In this document: positions 1-10,620 of the stretch, piece by piece
Layout: each line of letters starts with the position of its first letter
How positions within the stretch are numbered: the first letter of the stretch is position 1
Assembly: GCA_963575745.1 (NCBI GenBank)
Contig: CAUYUJ010004553.1
Location: forward strand, 1-64,000
DNA: 64,000 bases
Origin: Prorocentrum cordatum
Lineage: Eukaryota; Sar; Dinophyceae; Prorocentrales; Prorocentraceae
Reading direction: 5' to 3'
Made by a program: the position numbers and the translations under genes
The notes under the pieces: generated by a model
Seen by the model: the letters and a program-made list of their open reading frames with translations, nothing else
Database searches by the model: none
Told to the model about the DNA's origin: nothing

Positions 1-1873
1 GAGGCGCGCGCGACAGAGTCCTGTGGTTGCCCAGAATATAAAAGTCGACATGTGATTCCAAAAATGGGATTCAAAATGTCTGTGGCTCCTTAAGGGGGCC
101 GACGGACGCGTTCACTTTTCTATTGTGGACAATACAGGACTCAGACGCGCGCGCGCGCGCGCGCGCGAAGTCGACATGTAGTTCCAAAAAAGGAATTCAA
201 AATGTCTGTGGCTCTTTAAGGAGGCCGACGGACGCGTCGGCTTTTCTATTGTGGACAACACAGAACTCAGACGCGCGCGCGCGCGAGCGCGAGAGAGTTC
301 TGCATTGTCCACATTATAGAAGTAGACATGTCGTTTCAAAAACTGGAATCAAAAGTTCTGTTGCTCTTTGAAAGAGCCGACGGACGAGTCGACTTTTCTA
401 TTGTGGACAATGCAGAACTCAGACGCGCGCGCGCGACAGGGCTCTGTATTGTCCATGATAGAAAAGGTGACATGTTTTCCAAAAACTGATTTCAAATTTT
501 CTGTGGCTCTTTTAAGGGGGCCGACGGACACATCCATATTTCTAGCGTGGACAATGCAGAACTCAGACGCGCGCGCCAAATAGTTCTGAATCGTCCGCAA
601 TGGAGAAGTCGGCATGTAATTTTCAAAAACTGTATTCAAAATGTCTGTGGCTTTGTAAGGAGGCCGACGGACGCGTCCACATTTCTAGCGTGGACAATGC
701 AGGACTCAGACGCGCGCGCGCGCGACAGAGTTCTGTATTGTCCACAACAGAAAAGTCGACATGTAGTTCCAAAAAGTGAATTCAACATTTCTGTGGCTCT
801 TTAAGGAGGCCGACGGACGCGCCGACTTTCCTAGCGTGGGCAATAAAGAACTCAGACGCGCGCGCGCGCGACAGAGTTCTGTATTGTCCACAATAGAAAA
901 GTGGACATGTAGTTCCAAATGCTGAACTCAAAATTTCTGTGGCTCCTTAAGGGGGCCGACGGACGCGTCGGCTTTTCTATTGTCGCCAATACAGAACTCA
1001 GACGCGCGCGCGCGAGACAGAGTTCTGTATTGTCCACAATAGAATAGGTGACATGTGCCTCCAAGAACTGAATTGAAAATCTCTGTTGCTTTTAAGAAGG
1101 CAGACGGACTCCTCCACATTTCTAGCGTGGACAATACAGAACTCAGACGTGCGCGCGCGCGACAGAGTTCTTTATTGTCCACAATATAGAAGTCGACATG
1201 TGATTCCAAAAAACTGAATTCAAACTTTCTGTGGCTCTTTAAGGAGGCCGACGGACGCGTCGATTTTTGTAGTGTGGACAATACAGAAATCGGGCGCGCG
1301 CGCGACAGAGTTCTGCATTGCCCACAGTAGCATAGTCGACATGTAACTCCAAAAATCTGAATTCATTTTTTCTGTTGCTCTTTAAGGAGGCAGACGGACA
1401 CGTCGCTTTTTCTAATGTGGACATTACATAACTCAGACGCGCGCGCGACAGAGTTCTGTATTGTCCGCATAGGCGACATGTAATTCCAAAAGCTGAATTC
1501 AACATATCTGTGGCTCTTAAATGAGGCCGACGGACGCGTCGACCTTTCTTTTGTGGACAATGCAGAACTCAGACGCGCGCGCGCACGCGCGACACAGTTG
1601 TGTACTGTCCACAATAGAGTAGGTGACATGCATTTCCAAAAACTGATTTCAAAATTTCTGTGGCTCTTCAAGGAGGCCGACGGAAGCGTCCACATTTCTA
1701 GTGTGGACAATACAAAACTCAGACGCGCGCGCGCGCGCGAACGCGACAGAGTTCTGTATTGTCCACAATAGAAAAGTCGACATGCAATTCCAAAAAATTG
1801 AATTCAAAAATTCTGTGGCTCTTTAAGGAGGCTGGCGGACGCGTCGACCTTTCTAGTGTGGACAATACAGAAT
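1..1873. repeat. ~145-bp palindromic satellite array (family 1), block a
   Basis: About 13 imperfect tandem units. Each unit contains an inverted repeat: one arm TTCTATTGTGGACAATACAG then AACTCAGA, a loop of alternating CG (8-24 bases) and GACA, then the reverse-complement arm GAGTTCTG TATTGTCCACAATAGAA. The rest of the unit is GTCGACATGTAATTCCAAAA, ACTGAATTCAAAATTTCTGT, GGCTCTTTAAGGAGGCCGAC, GGACGCGTCGAC. Short open frames on both strands are products of this repeat and are not called as genes. Confidence 0.93.
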
Positions 1874-1989
1874 TCATGGCAGCGACGGACCGCCGAGGCG
1901 CTCGGATTGCACTTCCGCGCGCCTGCGCGCCCTTGAAGGCACCGCAGGGCCCCTTCGGTGGCCCGTAGGCTGCCGCGCGGCAGCGAAGT
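1874..1989. other. satellite exit, unique spacer
   Basis: The last satellite unit ends near the sequence GACAATACAGAATTCATGG. The following ~110 bases are GC-rich, contain CGCGCGCCTGCGCGCCCTTG, and recur in copy B at 23,697-23,812. No gene is recognised. Confidence 0.5.
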
Positions 1990-2425
1990 GCTAGTCGATG
2001 TTGGCAAGTGTGTCCGCCTTTTAGCCACGACGCAAGCGCACCTCGTGGAGTCAGCGCCGCGCTGCTCCAGCGTATTGTTGCGCTTACGGCGTGGCTTACC
2101 GACACGCCGGCCAGGGCCGGCTGTGTCGTCTATGCACACGTTACGCAAGTCGCACTCGGCTGGAATCAGCGCCGCGCTGCCGGCAGCGAGTGCGGCTTAC
2201 GGCGCCGAGAGCGACACACCGGCCCGGGCCGGTTGTGTCGCTAGCCTAGCTCGTCTTAAAAAAAATAAAGCGCATTTCTCGCTGGATTTAATCAGCGCCG
2301 CGTGCGCCAGCTGAACTTGGTCATGGGCCAAGTTCGGCTGGCTAGCCGACATTCCACCTGCGCGGACGGTGTGTCGCTAGCCACGCCGTAAGCGCACTCG
2401 CTGGAATCAGTCGCTGCATTCGCTT
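1990..2425. repeat. hairpin cluster, degraded copy
   Basis: This stretch corresponds to the clean foldback cluster at 23,818-24,080. Recognisable pieces include GTCAGCGCCGCGCTG, GGCCCGGGCC and GTGTCGCTAGCC. Here the arms carry many small insertions and substitutions, an A-rich insertion (AAAAAAAATAAAGCG near 2,260) and about 156 extra bases, so the arms no longer pair cleanly. Confidence 0.75.
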
Positions 2426-3074
2426 GCGAGTTCAGCAACGGCGTAGTTTTCTAACGCGGCGCCGGCTTAGCCATTGGTGTTGCTTCTCCTTCTATCGTCT
2501 GTAAGCCCAAGGATGTCAGTACCTATTGTGCGATTCGAAAAGTGTTCTGGTGGAGCCACCCGGTGCTCGCGATCCTGGTCACTGCATCGAAACGTGTTCG
2601 TGAACCAAGAACGGCCAGGGGCAGGGATCAGGGGCACTGGTGACCAGGGGCAGCGAGGGGGGGGGGATAGGCCCAGGGGGGACGCCTCGACCCTGAATCG
2701 CTCATTCGTCGCCGATCGGGGCCTGAGTGCCCCACCCTGCCAAGGAACGTGTGGTTTCGCTATCGGGGGCCTATCGCAGATCTCTCGGCGATGTATCGCC
2801 GATTTAAGGTCATTGCTTCACCCCTTGTGCCAGTCCCCCCCTTTCGTTGCCCCATCAGGTGATCGCCCTGATAGGGCAACGAGGGTACTGCTTGTTCGCC
2901 CCTCTCGTGCCGCATGTATATGACAAGAACTCGTTCGCATACTTCGTGTTCAGCGCTGACACGGCGCATTCGCGCCAGTAGGGCGAGTGTGGGCCATTGC
3001 GCAGCTGCGCCGATAGGCGGGCGCATTCGCTTGATTCAGCGCTCCAGGATGGCCAGCAAGAGCGATGACGTGTC
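2426..3074. other. no gene recognised; sequence shared by both duplication copies
   Basis: GC-rich single-copy DNA apart from its duplicate at 24,093-24,741. The open frame on the plus strand at 2,474-2,923 is preserved in copy B with very few changes, but low divergence between the copies explains this and the translation looks like no known family. Confidence 0.4.
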
Positions 3075-3290
3075 GCTGGAGCGGGGGGGCTGCCCCCCCA
3101 CCGTAGCGACACTCCAGTCCGGTACTGAGTGTCGCTCGGCCCTTCCCTGTTGCAGTGTTGGCGCGACACCCAATGGCGAGGGAAGATGGGAGGGGAGTCC
3201 ACACTGCAGCGCGGGAGGGCCGAGCGACACTCAGCACCGGACCTGAGTGTCGCTACGGCGGGGGGGCCGCCCCCCTGCTCTAGCGACGCC
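3075..3290. repeat. three foldbacks with GTGTCGCT/AGCGACAC arms
   Basis: Consecutive inverted repeats: GTGTCGCTGGAGCGGGGGGG pairs with a CCCCCCC...AGCGACAC arm just downstream. GAGTGTCGCTCGGCCCTTCC (about 3,126) pairs with GGGAGGGCCGAGCGACACTC (about 3,207-3,230). GTCGCTACGGCGGGGGGG pairs with CCCCCCTGCTCTAGCGAC. The arms end in the same octamer as the hairpin cluster at 1,990-2,425, so they probably belong to one foldback family. Confidence 0.8.
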
Positions 3291-3699
3291 ATTTTTTTTT
3301 CAATCGACGTGGTTGGCTTGCTTGGGCCGCTGAATCGAACAAGTGCGCTTTGGCATGACCTGGCGGACATCAACCCAGCCCGCTCTCCGTCTCTTTCTTG
3401 CCATGTTTCGCACCCTCCACTTCCCGGCCATCCACCCTATTTCCTCACGCAGTGCTTGCACTTAGGGGTTCTTACTTCTGTTCTAAGGAACTGGGCCTGT
3501 GGGCCGGTCTGGCGGCTCCCTGCCGACCGTCGCCGCCCCGTCGCCGCCTCGTCGCCGCCCGTCGTCTGGGCCGGTGTGCCGGCCTTGCGGTTCCGTGCCG
3601 GCCGTCGCCGCCCCGTCGCCGCCCGTTGCCTGGGCCTGTGCGTCGGTGTGGCGGCTGCAGGCCGGCCGTCGCCGCTCCGTCGCCACATCGTCGCCGCCC
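3291..3699. other. spacer with GCCGTCGCCGCC repeats
   Basis: Short GCCGTCGCCGCCCCGTCGCC motifs recur between about 3,520 and 3,690, with the related TGCCGGCCGTCGCC. They create long open frames in several frames on both strands. No protein family is seen. Confidence 0.55.
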
Positions 3700-4765
3700 A
3701 CAGAGATTGCACGACATAGACTTGCCCACATAGCTTGCCCACATAGATTGCACCACATAGGTTGCACCACATAGAATGCACCACATAGCGTACACCGCGT
3801 AGAGTGCACCACAGATATTGCGCCACATGGATTGCACCACATAGGTTGTACCACATATATTGTGCCACACATACATATATATGTATTGCACCACGTAGAC
3901 TGCACCACATAGACTGCACCACATAGTCTTCATCACATAGCTTACACCACATATATTGAACCGCGGAGATTACACCACATAGCTTCCACCACAGATCGTG
4001 CAGCACATAGATTGCATCACGTAGCTTACACCACATCGATTGCACCGCATAGAGCGCACGCACGATGTAGCTTACACCACGCAGATTGCACGACAGAGAT
4101 TGCACGCACCACAAAGCCTACACCACATAGATTGCACAACATAGGGTGCACGAACCACGTAGCTTACACCACATAGTTTGCACCACAAATATTGTACGCG
4201 TTACATAACGTACACCACATCTATTGCACCACATAGAGTGCACGGAGCACATAGCTTACACCACAGATATTGCATGCACCACATGGCTTACACCACATAT
4301 GTTGCACCACAACGATTACACGCAGCACATAGCGCTTACCACATATATTGCACAACAGAGAGTGCACGCACCACATAGCTTGCACTCATAGATTGCACCA
4401 CATGAAGTGCACGCACCACATAGCTTTCAGCACAGATATTGCACCACAGAGATTGCCCGCACCACAAAGCCTACACCACATAGATTGCACCACAGAGGTT
4501 GCACGCACCACGTAGCCTATACCACATATATTGCACCACACATATTGCACGCGCCACTTAGCTTACACCACATATATTGGACCGCATAGAGTGCACGCAC
4601 CACATAGCTTACACCAAATAGATTGCATCACAGAGAATGCACACACCACATAGCTTGAACCATATAGATTGCACCACAGAGGTTGCACGCACCACTAAGG
4701 TTACAGCACATATATTGCACCACATGGGGTGCACGCGCTACACACCTTACACCACATTCCAATAC
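3700..4765. repeat. CACCACATAG short-period array
   Basis: About 70 imperfect units of 14-16 bases built on TTGCACCACATAGATTGCAC, with variants such as GCTTACACCACATAT and GCACGCACCACATAG. There is a higher-order pattern in which every second to fourth unit carries an extra GCACG. Copy B is at 25,367-26,432. Confidence 0.93.
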
Positions 4766-6130
4766 GTTTCCAAGAGGACCTCAAGACGGTTCTAAGAGGG
4801 CCCATGTCCAACTCCGAGTTGGACATGGCCAAGGCCCTGGGAAGAGCCCAAGAGGGCCCCAAGACGTTTCCAAGATGGCCCCAAGAGAATCCCAAGAGGG
4901 CCCCAGACCAACTCTATGGCATAGAATTGGTTTGGGGCCCTCTTGGGGGCCTCTTGGAACCGTCCGGGGGCCCTCTTGGGCCCCTCTGACGGCCCTGGGA
5001 AGGGTCCCAAAAGGCCCCGAGCGGGCTCCAAGAAGCTCGAAGAGGGCCCCAAGAGGCTCCCATGAGGGCCTCGAGATCGGTCACGCGACAAAGGCGTCGC
5101 GTGACCGCTCTTGGGGACCTCTTGGGGCCGTCTTGGGGCCCTCCTGGGCCCTTCCGAGGGCCCTGGGAAGGGGCCAAGAAGGCCCCAAGAGCGCTCTAAG
5201 AGGGCCCTGGGAGGGTCCCAAGAAGGGCCCAAGAGCGCATGTCGTGTGCATGTCGTCGTCGTTCTGGGCCCCATGTCCACGACATGCGCACGACATGCGC
5301 GATAAGAGCCCTCTGGGGGCTCTCTCGGAACCTGCTTGGGGCTATATTGGGCCCCTCTTGGAGCCGTCTTGGGGTTCTCTTGGGCCCTTCCGAAGGCCCC
5401 GGGAAGGGTCCAAGAGGGCCCCGAGAGGGCTCCAAGGGGCTCCAAGAGGGCCCCAAGAGGCCCCCAAGAGGGCCCCGAGATCGGTCACGCGAGAGAGGCT
5501 TCGCATAAACGCTCTTGGGAGTTTCTTGGAGCCGTTATGGGGCTCTCTTGGGCCCCTCCGACGGCCCTGGGAAGGGTCCAGGAGGGTCGACGGGGCCTGG
5601 GAAGGGCCATTTCTTTTATGTCATCGCGAGGCGGGTGGGTCGCGGGTGGGTCGCAGGCGCTGCGCCCGCCTGCCCGCGCCCTCACTGTTATCCGCAATTG
5701 CGGGGTGCTACGTATCCCCCCCGTGGCCATCTTGGGCCTTTCTTGGGGGCCCGCTTCGGGCCCTGTCGGGGGCCCTCTTGGAGCCCTCTTGGGGCACTCT
5801 TGGAGGCCTCGGCCCCCTCCAAGACGGCATGGGAGGGCTCCAGGACGGCCCCAAGGATGCCCCAAGTGAGTTCCAGAGGCCCCCAAGTGCGGCGTGCAAT
5901 TGCACACCTTCCTTGGGGCCATCTTCTTGGGGCCCTCGGGCCTCTTCAAGACGGCCTGGGAGAGGCTCCAAGAGGGAGTTCGAATGTCACGGAGTGGGTG
6001 CAAGACGGCCTGGGAGGGCTCGGCTCCAAGAGGGCGTCCAAATATCACGGAGTCGGTGCAAGACGGCCTGGGAAGGACCCAAAGGGAGCTACAATGTCAC
6101 GGAATCGGTGCAAGTCGGCCTGGGAGGGCT
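4766..6130. repeat. GGGCCCCAAGAGG-rich block with ~70-bp tandem repeats at its end
   Basis: A long block made of GGGCCCCAAGAGG and its complement CCTCTTGGGGCCC, with GGCCCTGGGAAGG linkers. A perfect small foldback GGTCACGCGAC/GTCGCGTGACC lies at about 5,085-5,112. From about 5,955 to 6,130 the sequence becomes 3-4 tandem units of about 70 bases containing AAGACGGCCTGGGAGGGCTC and TGTCACGGAGTGGGTGCAAG. Open frames of up to 597 codons cross this block on both strands; they follow from its G/C-rich periodicity. Copy B is at 26,433-27,800. Confidence 0.88.
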
Positions 6131-6136
6131 CCACGA

Positions 6137-6192
6137 CGACGACGACGACGACGAAACGGGGGCAGCTCACGACGACGACGACAGCTCACGAA

Positions 6193-6255
<63 letters not shown>

Positions 6256-6256
6256 A
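6137..6256. repeat. (GAC)n microsatellite
   Basis: Interrupted then pure GAC/ACG trinucleotide run. The run is 9 bases shorter in copy B (27,804-27,914), as expected for slippage. Confidence 0.95.
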
Positions 6257-6790
6257 GCTCACGAACTTCTGGCGGTTGAGGGCGGCCAGTGTGGCCACGC
6301 CCGTCCACCACTCTGTCCCTCTTTCCGCCCTCCCCTCCCCTCATCCCCCGTCCATCTGTCCCCTCCCTCCTCTCCTCCCCGGTCGGTTTTCTGGCCATGG
6401 CTCGGGCCTCCGGCGGCCGCTCGGGACGATTCCCGCACCCCCGGGACACAATTTTCCATCCCGGGTCATTTTGTGACGGCTCCGGGGTCTGGAAGCGGCC
6501 CCAGGGGGCCGAAAACGACAAACAACTGCCTCGAATCTCGAACTCTTCTTCCTCCTCCTCCTCCTCCTCCTCCTCCTCCTCCTCCTCCTCTTCCATGACG
6601 GGGCGCTGCTGTTCAACCCTATCGATTAGCTACTTCTTCTCTGGTTTTCGGCGTAATGCCAGGGTTACCCTGAACTTACCCAAGCATTTCAAAGTGTTGC
6701 GAAACAACACCAAATACAACCTCATTATTCTGGGACCGGCCTGGGGCTTGAAAGTATAGGGTAACTTTGAATTTGCCGACGAAGCATAAA
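6257..6790. repeat. dispersed element plus (TCC)n run
   Basis: Between the (GAC)n run and a (TCC)n run at 6,545-6,592 lies a segment with GGTCGGTTTTCTGGCCATGG, CCCGGGACACAATTTTCC and GCCGAAAACGACAAACAACT. Diverged relatives are at 33,000-33,260 and 33,485-33,800. The remaining 6,600-6,790 shows nothing recognisable. Copy B is at 27,915-28,448. Confidence 0.6.
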
Positions 6791-7025
6791 AGCTTCGGCC
6801 ACACTAGCATAGTCGACATGTAATTCCAAACACTGAATTCAAAATGTTGTTGCTCTTTTAAAACAGCAGACGGATGCGTCGACTTTTCTTAATGTGGACG
6901 TTATATGACTCAGATGCGTGCGCGTGCGGCAGACTTCTGTATTGTCCACATCCGCAAAAGTGGCATGGAATCCCACAAATTGAAATAAACATTTCTGTGG
7001 CTCTTTAAGGAGGCCGACGGACGCA
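6791..7025. repeat. ~145-bp satellite (family 1), isolated ~1.6 units
   Basis: A diverged unit and part of a second, with the AATTCCAAACACTGAATTC and GGAGGCCGACGGACGC blocks. The second unit breaks off at about 7,025, which marks the right end of the duplication in copy A. Confidence 0.85.
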
Positions 7026-7619
7026 CGACGCGCTATGGGCCGAGTGATGAACGCACGGTAACGAACGCTAACTACGCGACAGTTGGCGCACTGTCGCGTG
7101 GCTAGCGCACGGTTTCGTGCGTTTACCAGGGTTTGGAAGTGGGGGCAGCGCGGGAGCAGGCGGCGGTTGGTGTATTGGGTTGGCTCAACGGGCTTTCATC
7201 TCAAGGGGTCGGTAGATCCCCTTAAGGTGAATGCCCATCGAACCAACCCAAGACACCACGTCCACCCGAACCCGCGGTGCCCCGATTCCGAAGCCCGCTC
7301 GATCGGCCATTGTGCAAAATCAAAAAAGAGACCACCGCCATCATGTAAATCATGTAAGTCGGAAGTCATGTCGGTCCAGCAGGAGGGCGCCCCGATGCTC
7401 TCGAGGCTCGCTTGCACCTGCGGCGCGGGCGGGCGCGCGCCATTAGAGACCAGACCGAAAATGCCCTACGCCATCTTGCCCCCTTTGCAATTAATGGTTC
7501 GCCTCTGCCCCCCCCCCCAAGCAAAAAACGAAAGCGACGCCCCGACCCAGAACTAGAAAACCAGTGTTTATGTTGATTATATGTGGCATTACAAGATGGC
7601 GTAGGGAATTGTTTAAAGT
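7026..7619. other. no gene recognised; two foldbacks
   Basis: Foldback 1 is at 7,167-7,257: GGTGTATTGGGTTGG pairs with CCAACCCAAGACACC, and inside it GGGCTTTCATCTCAAGGGG pairs imperfectly with CCCCTTAAGGTGAATGCCC. Foldback 2 has arms AATGCCCTACGCCATCTTG (7,460-7,478) and CAAGATGGCGTAGGGAATT (7,592-7,610), 18 of 19 positions complementary. The plus-strand open frame at 7,083-7,556 has no recognisable domain. Confidence 0.6.
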
Positions 7620-8370
7620 TCTGATGCCCCCCACGCGCACGCGAGCATGCATGCACACATACACGTATACGCACGCAATCTTTTACACATACACATGCAC
7701 ACGTACATATATGTGCACGTATGTATACACACATCGTTGCACACGCACGCAATCATGTACGTATGAATGCGCATAGATTCACACCTTTTTTTTTATTATA
7801 TATACATATACAGTTGTGCATCCCTATAAACATACATAGAGAAACACGCACCTATATATTTATACAGAGAGAAATACGTACACACGCATAGGCATGCATA
7901 TCTATGTATATAGATGCACGCACCTGTTATATATATATGTAGATACATGTGCACCCATATTTGTGTATACATACATATATATATATCTAATTGCATGCAT
8001 TTGTTAAGCACACATGGCTGTAGAGGTGAGTCTATGCATATACACGTATACATAGAGGCAAGCACGTATATGAACACGCACACACACGCACATATTTTCA
8101 TATAGGTATATAGGTCTGTACGTTTATATTTAAACACATACACACATATACGTGTATGCGCGCACACGTGCGCATATATATATATATATACATATATATA
8201 TGTATTTATATATATATATATATAAATGTACATATGTATATGCACGCGTGAATGCGTAAGCACGCATGTAAACATGACGCGCATGCACACGTGTACACAC
8301 GCACGCACACGCATGCACACAGACACACGCCCACACAAACGCGCGCACACACGCACACGCATGCGACATC
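7620..8370. repeat. (CA)n/(TA)n-rich low-complexity DNA
   Basis: Mixed ACACGCAC, TACATATATG and long TATATATA tracts. Translations on both strands are Tyr/Ile/Thr/Cys monotony. No gene is supported. Confidence 0.85.
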
Positions 8371-9300
8371 ATCGCGAGGTGGCGTAAGGTTAAGGCCTGG
8401 TCTCTATATAAGGTGACTCCCATGGATGAGCATTGTCCCTTCCCCGTACGCTGGCCAACATCATTCCTCCGCATGCCTCCACAGCCGTCGATATTGTTCT
8501 ATATGCTGTTGCGCCCTATTCGCCTGCTGCCACTTCTTCGGGAGTCGACTTCCCCAAAGCACTCTCGAGAGAATACGGCTTCCTATGAAGCCTTCTCGGA
8601 TCTCATGCGCGGGTGGGTGATCAGACAAGTGCAAGAACACAGGGTCCAGACTCAGCGGGAGAAACAAGATGCCAACAAGATGCCACCCCTGAAACCGAGC
8701 TGAGTCCATCAAGCTGCCACCCCTGAAACCGCGCGGCCATGCCAACAAGATGCCACCCTTGAAAACTCGCTGAGTCCATCAACAAGTTCTTGACAAGCAT
8801 GTTATCTCGACTTCATGCGCTGCTACCTTGATCCCCATATATGTATATATATGTATATATAATATATGTGCGTTGGTACCTCTACCCGCCCCTCGAGCTA
8901 TTTATGCACGCAGGCACGTCATATGGGGTATGCCTATACGTATGGATGTAGATATATATATATATATATGTATATATAGGTATCTCTCTCCTCCCTGTCT
9001 CTCTCTCTGTTTCCCCCTCTCTATCTCTCTACTGGGTCCGTGCCTCTCTCTCTCTCTCTCTTTCCCTCTCGTTCTCCCGACTGCGGAAGCAATCCACGGC
9101 AATGCATTTCTAATCGACGCGCGCGCTGGCCGATCGTCAGAACGCACTGCGGTCGACAGGCTTACTCAGAACCACTTGGGAGTGCAGAGCTGCGAGGCGG
9201 TGCGGCTCGAAGAGGCGGGCGAGTGGCGATCAAGATCTAGCCCAATTGGCCAACTCCGCACTCCAAGCAAGCATTGACGTGCACCGTGCACGTGGAGCAT
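8371..9300. other. no certain gene; small tandem repeat and microsatellites
   Basis: At 8,665-8,785 the motif GATGCCACCCCTGAAAC recurs three times, linked by CTGAGTCCATCAA. (TA)n lies at 8,840-8,870 and 8,950-8,980, and (CT)n at 8,985-9,075. Two short plus-strand stretches (about 8,583-8,660 and 9,085-9,235) have protein-like composition but lack convincing splice sites on both sides, so they are not called. Confidence 0.5.
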
Positions 9301-9409
9301 TCACTCATGTATGAATCCGTATATCCATGTATACACATACAGTGTGAACACGTGTGCGTGCACATACAAGCATGCGAACCTAGAAACTGCAGCGCGGGTC
9401 CCATTGCGC

Positions 9410-10185
9410 TCAGGCGCGGAGTATGCTGAAGGTGTTGAGCAGGACGTAGTTGCCATATCGGCCTGGCGCGGATCACTCCCCCACTTGCTCATCCTCCTCT
9501 TCCTTCCCCTTCCCCATTATCCTCCTCCTTCCTTTCCTCCTCCTCATCTTCCTCTTCCTCCTATATCCTCCCAACCTGACGAATCACACTCAATCGGAAG
9601 CTCCCAGATCTGCTCTGAGATCTGTCGGTGCCCCCGAACTCGAGTATAGGGGGGCCGATGATGATCTCGATGATCGTGGAAGTTTCCCCCTTGCGCTACA
9701 GCGCGTGGTCAGCGCCACGCCCCCCCTAAAGACCGTCTGGGCTCTCGATCTCATCTGCGCTCGACACGATCTCGATGACATCGGCTGCGACGTCGCCCTT
9801 GAAGTCGGTGCCCGCCGTCGTCGGCGTCGCGACCTTGGCCTTGATCATCTCCGTCGTCGGCGTCGTCGGCGTCGACGCCCTTGGCCTTGATCATCTCCGT
9901 CGTCGGCGTCGTCGGCGCATCGTCCTGGCCCTTGGCCTCGATCGTGCTCGACCCTGTCGACGCCGGCCACGCCATCGATCCACGCCGTACTTCAGGTCCT
10001 GCGCATATGTGCATGCGCGAGCCCATCCACCCCATGAGCTCGTAGCTGTCCCCGTTGCCCTGGGCGCCGTGCGGGTCGTCCTCGAGCGCGTGCGCGGCGC
10101 CCTCGAGCCTCCTCCTTTTTTCTGCCGCGCCATCTTCTATGCGCATCCAGAACATCTCACGCCAGGGCGAGGCCATGGCTCGCAA
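9410..10185 (-). CDS. putative split gene with a PUF-like C-terminal end
   Basis: Proposed from protein-like segments with workable splice sites. The first ATG-led frame is at 10,185-9,750 and contains MASPWREMFWMRIEDGA and EDDPHGAQGNGDSYELMG. A DVIEIVSSADEIESPDG segment follows at about 9,780-9,722 in another frame. STIIEIIIGPPILEF is at about 9,685-9,640, and the terminal exon at 9,462-9,410 reads RYGNYVLLNTFSILRA then stop. The last two join in phase with a GC donor and a CAG acceptor. The RYGNYVLL element resembles the core of a Pumilio/PUF RNA-binding repeat (consensus like F/YGNYVVQ), but only one repeat-like segment is visible whereas PUF proteins usually have eight. More exons may lie at about 10,900-10,690 (HLEFQSSRHLCPSILSRPNG). 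The duplicated EMIKAKG block near 9,800-9,930 breaks the frame. Family assignment is tentative. Confidence 0.35.
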
Positions 10186-10295
10186 CGAAAATCTGAGACA
10201 AAATGTCTACGGATGCCAGGTGATGGATGGCAGTGACGGGGATGATGTTGATAATGACGCTGATGCTACTCGTGATGATGATGGAGGCTCTAAGG

Positions 10296-10620
10296 TGCTG
10301 AGCTTCACGCCTGTGATAACTTCACGCTGCTGAGCTTCACGCTTGAACGCGCGTGGACCTAGAAGTTGGTGAACTTCACGCGGATGAGCTTCATACTAAT
10401 GGGCTTGTAAAAGTTGTTGAGCTTTATGTGTCAATTGAACGCTGCCGAGCTTCATGATGGTGATGATGATAATGATGATGCTGCTGCTGATGATGATGAT
10501 GATGGGTACTATAAGCTGTTGAATTTCACGCTGCTGAGTTTCACGCTGTTTAGCTTGACGCTTGCGAAAACTTCACCCCTAATTAGGCCTGCGGGACATC
10601 GTTGCTGAGCTTCACGCTTT
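10296..10620. repeat. degenerate GCTGAGCTTCACGCT repeat
   Basis: GAGCTTCACGC and its variants recur about nine times between 10,296 and 10,615, with an embedded GATGAT run at 10,455-10,505. It probably lies in an intron or intergenic spacer of the minus-strand gene neighbourhood. Confidence 0.65.

Larger units (their letters stand above)
1..7025. repeat. segmental duplication, copy A (truncated by window edge)
   Basis: Almost the same sequence recurs at 21,824-28,682. The offset is 21,823 bases up to about 1,980, 21,667 after about 2,420 and 21,658 after the GAC microsatellite, so net length changes are few and local. Most of the two copies differ only by scattered substitutions. The clear exceptions are the hairpin cluster near 2.0-2.4 kb and the microsatellite lengths. 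The match ends near 7,025, inside a 145-bp satellite unit, after which copy A runs into unrelated DNA and copy B continues as satellite. The left end lies outside the window because position 1 already matches 21,824. Confidence 0.93.

Noticed and set aside
112-1771. Many 70-130 codon frames on both strands of the satellite arrays
   Set aside because: Identical peptide fragments recur once per satellite unit and depend on the CG-run length.
2474-2923. 149-codon frame preserved in both duplication copies
   Set aside because: The copies are almost identical throughout, so preservation carries no information; no domain seen.
3700-4765. CRISPR-like array
   Set aside because: Units are contiguous and degenerate without unique spacers, and the setting is eukaryotic.
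4683-6476. 597-codon open frame on the plus strand (and 594 codons in the duplicate)
   Set aside because: It runs through the CACCACATAG array, the GGGCCCCAAG block and the GAC microsatellite. Open frames occur on both strands and the translation is repeat-derived.
7564-8362. Tyr/Thr/Ile-rich frames in the CA/TA tract
   Set aside because: Pure low-complexity translation on both strands.
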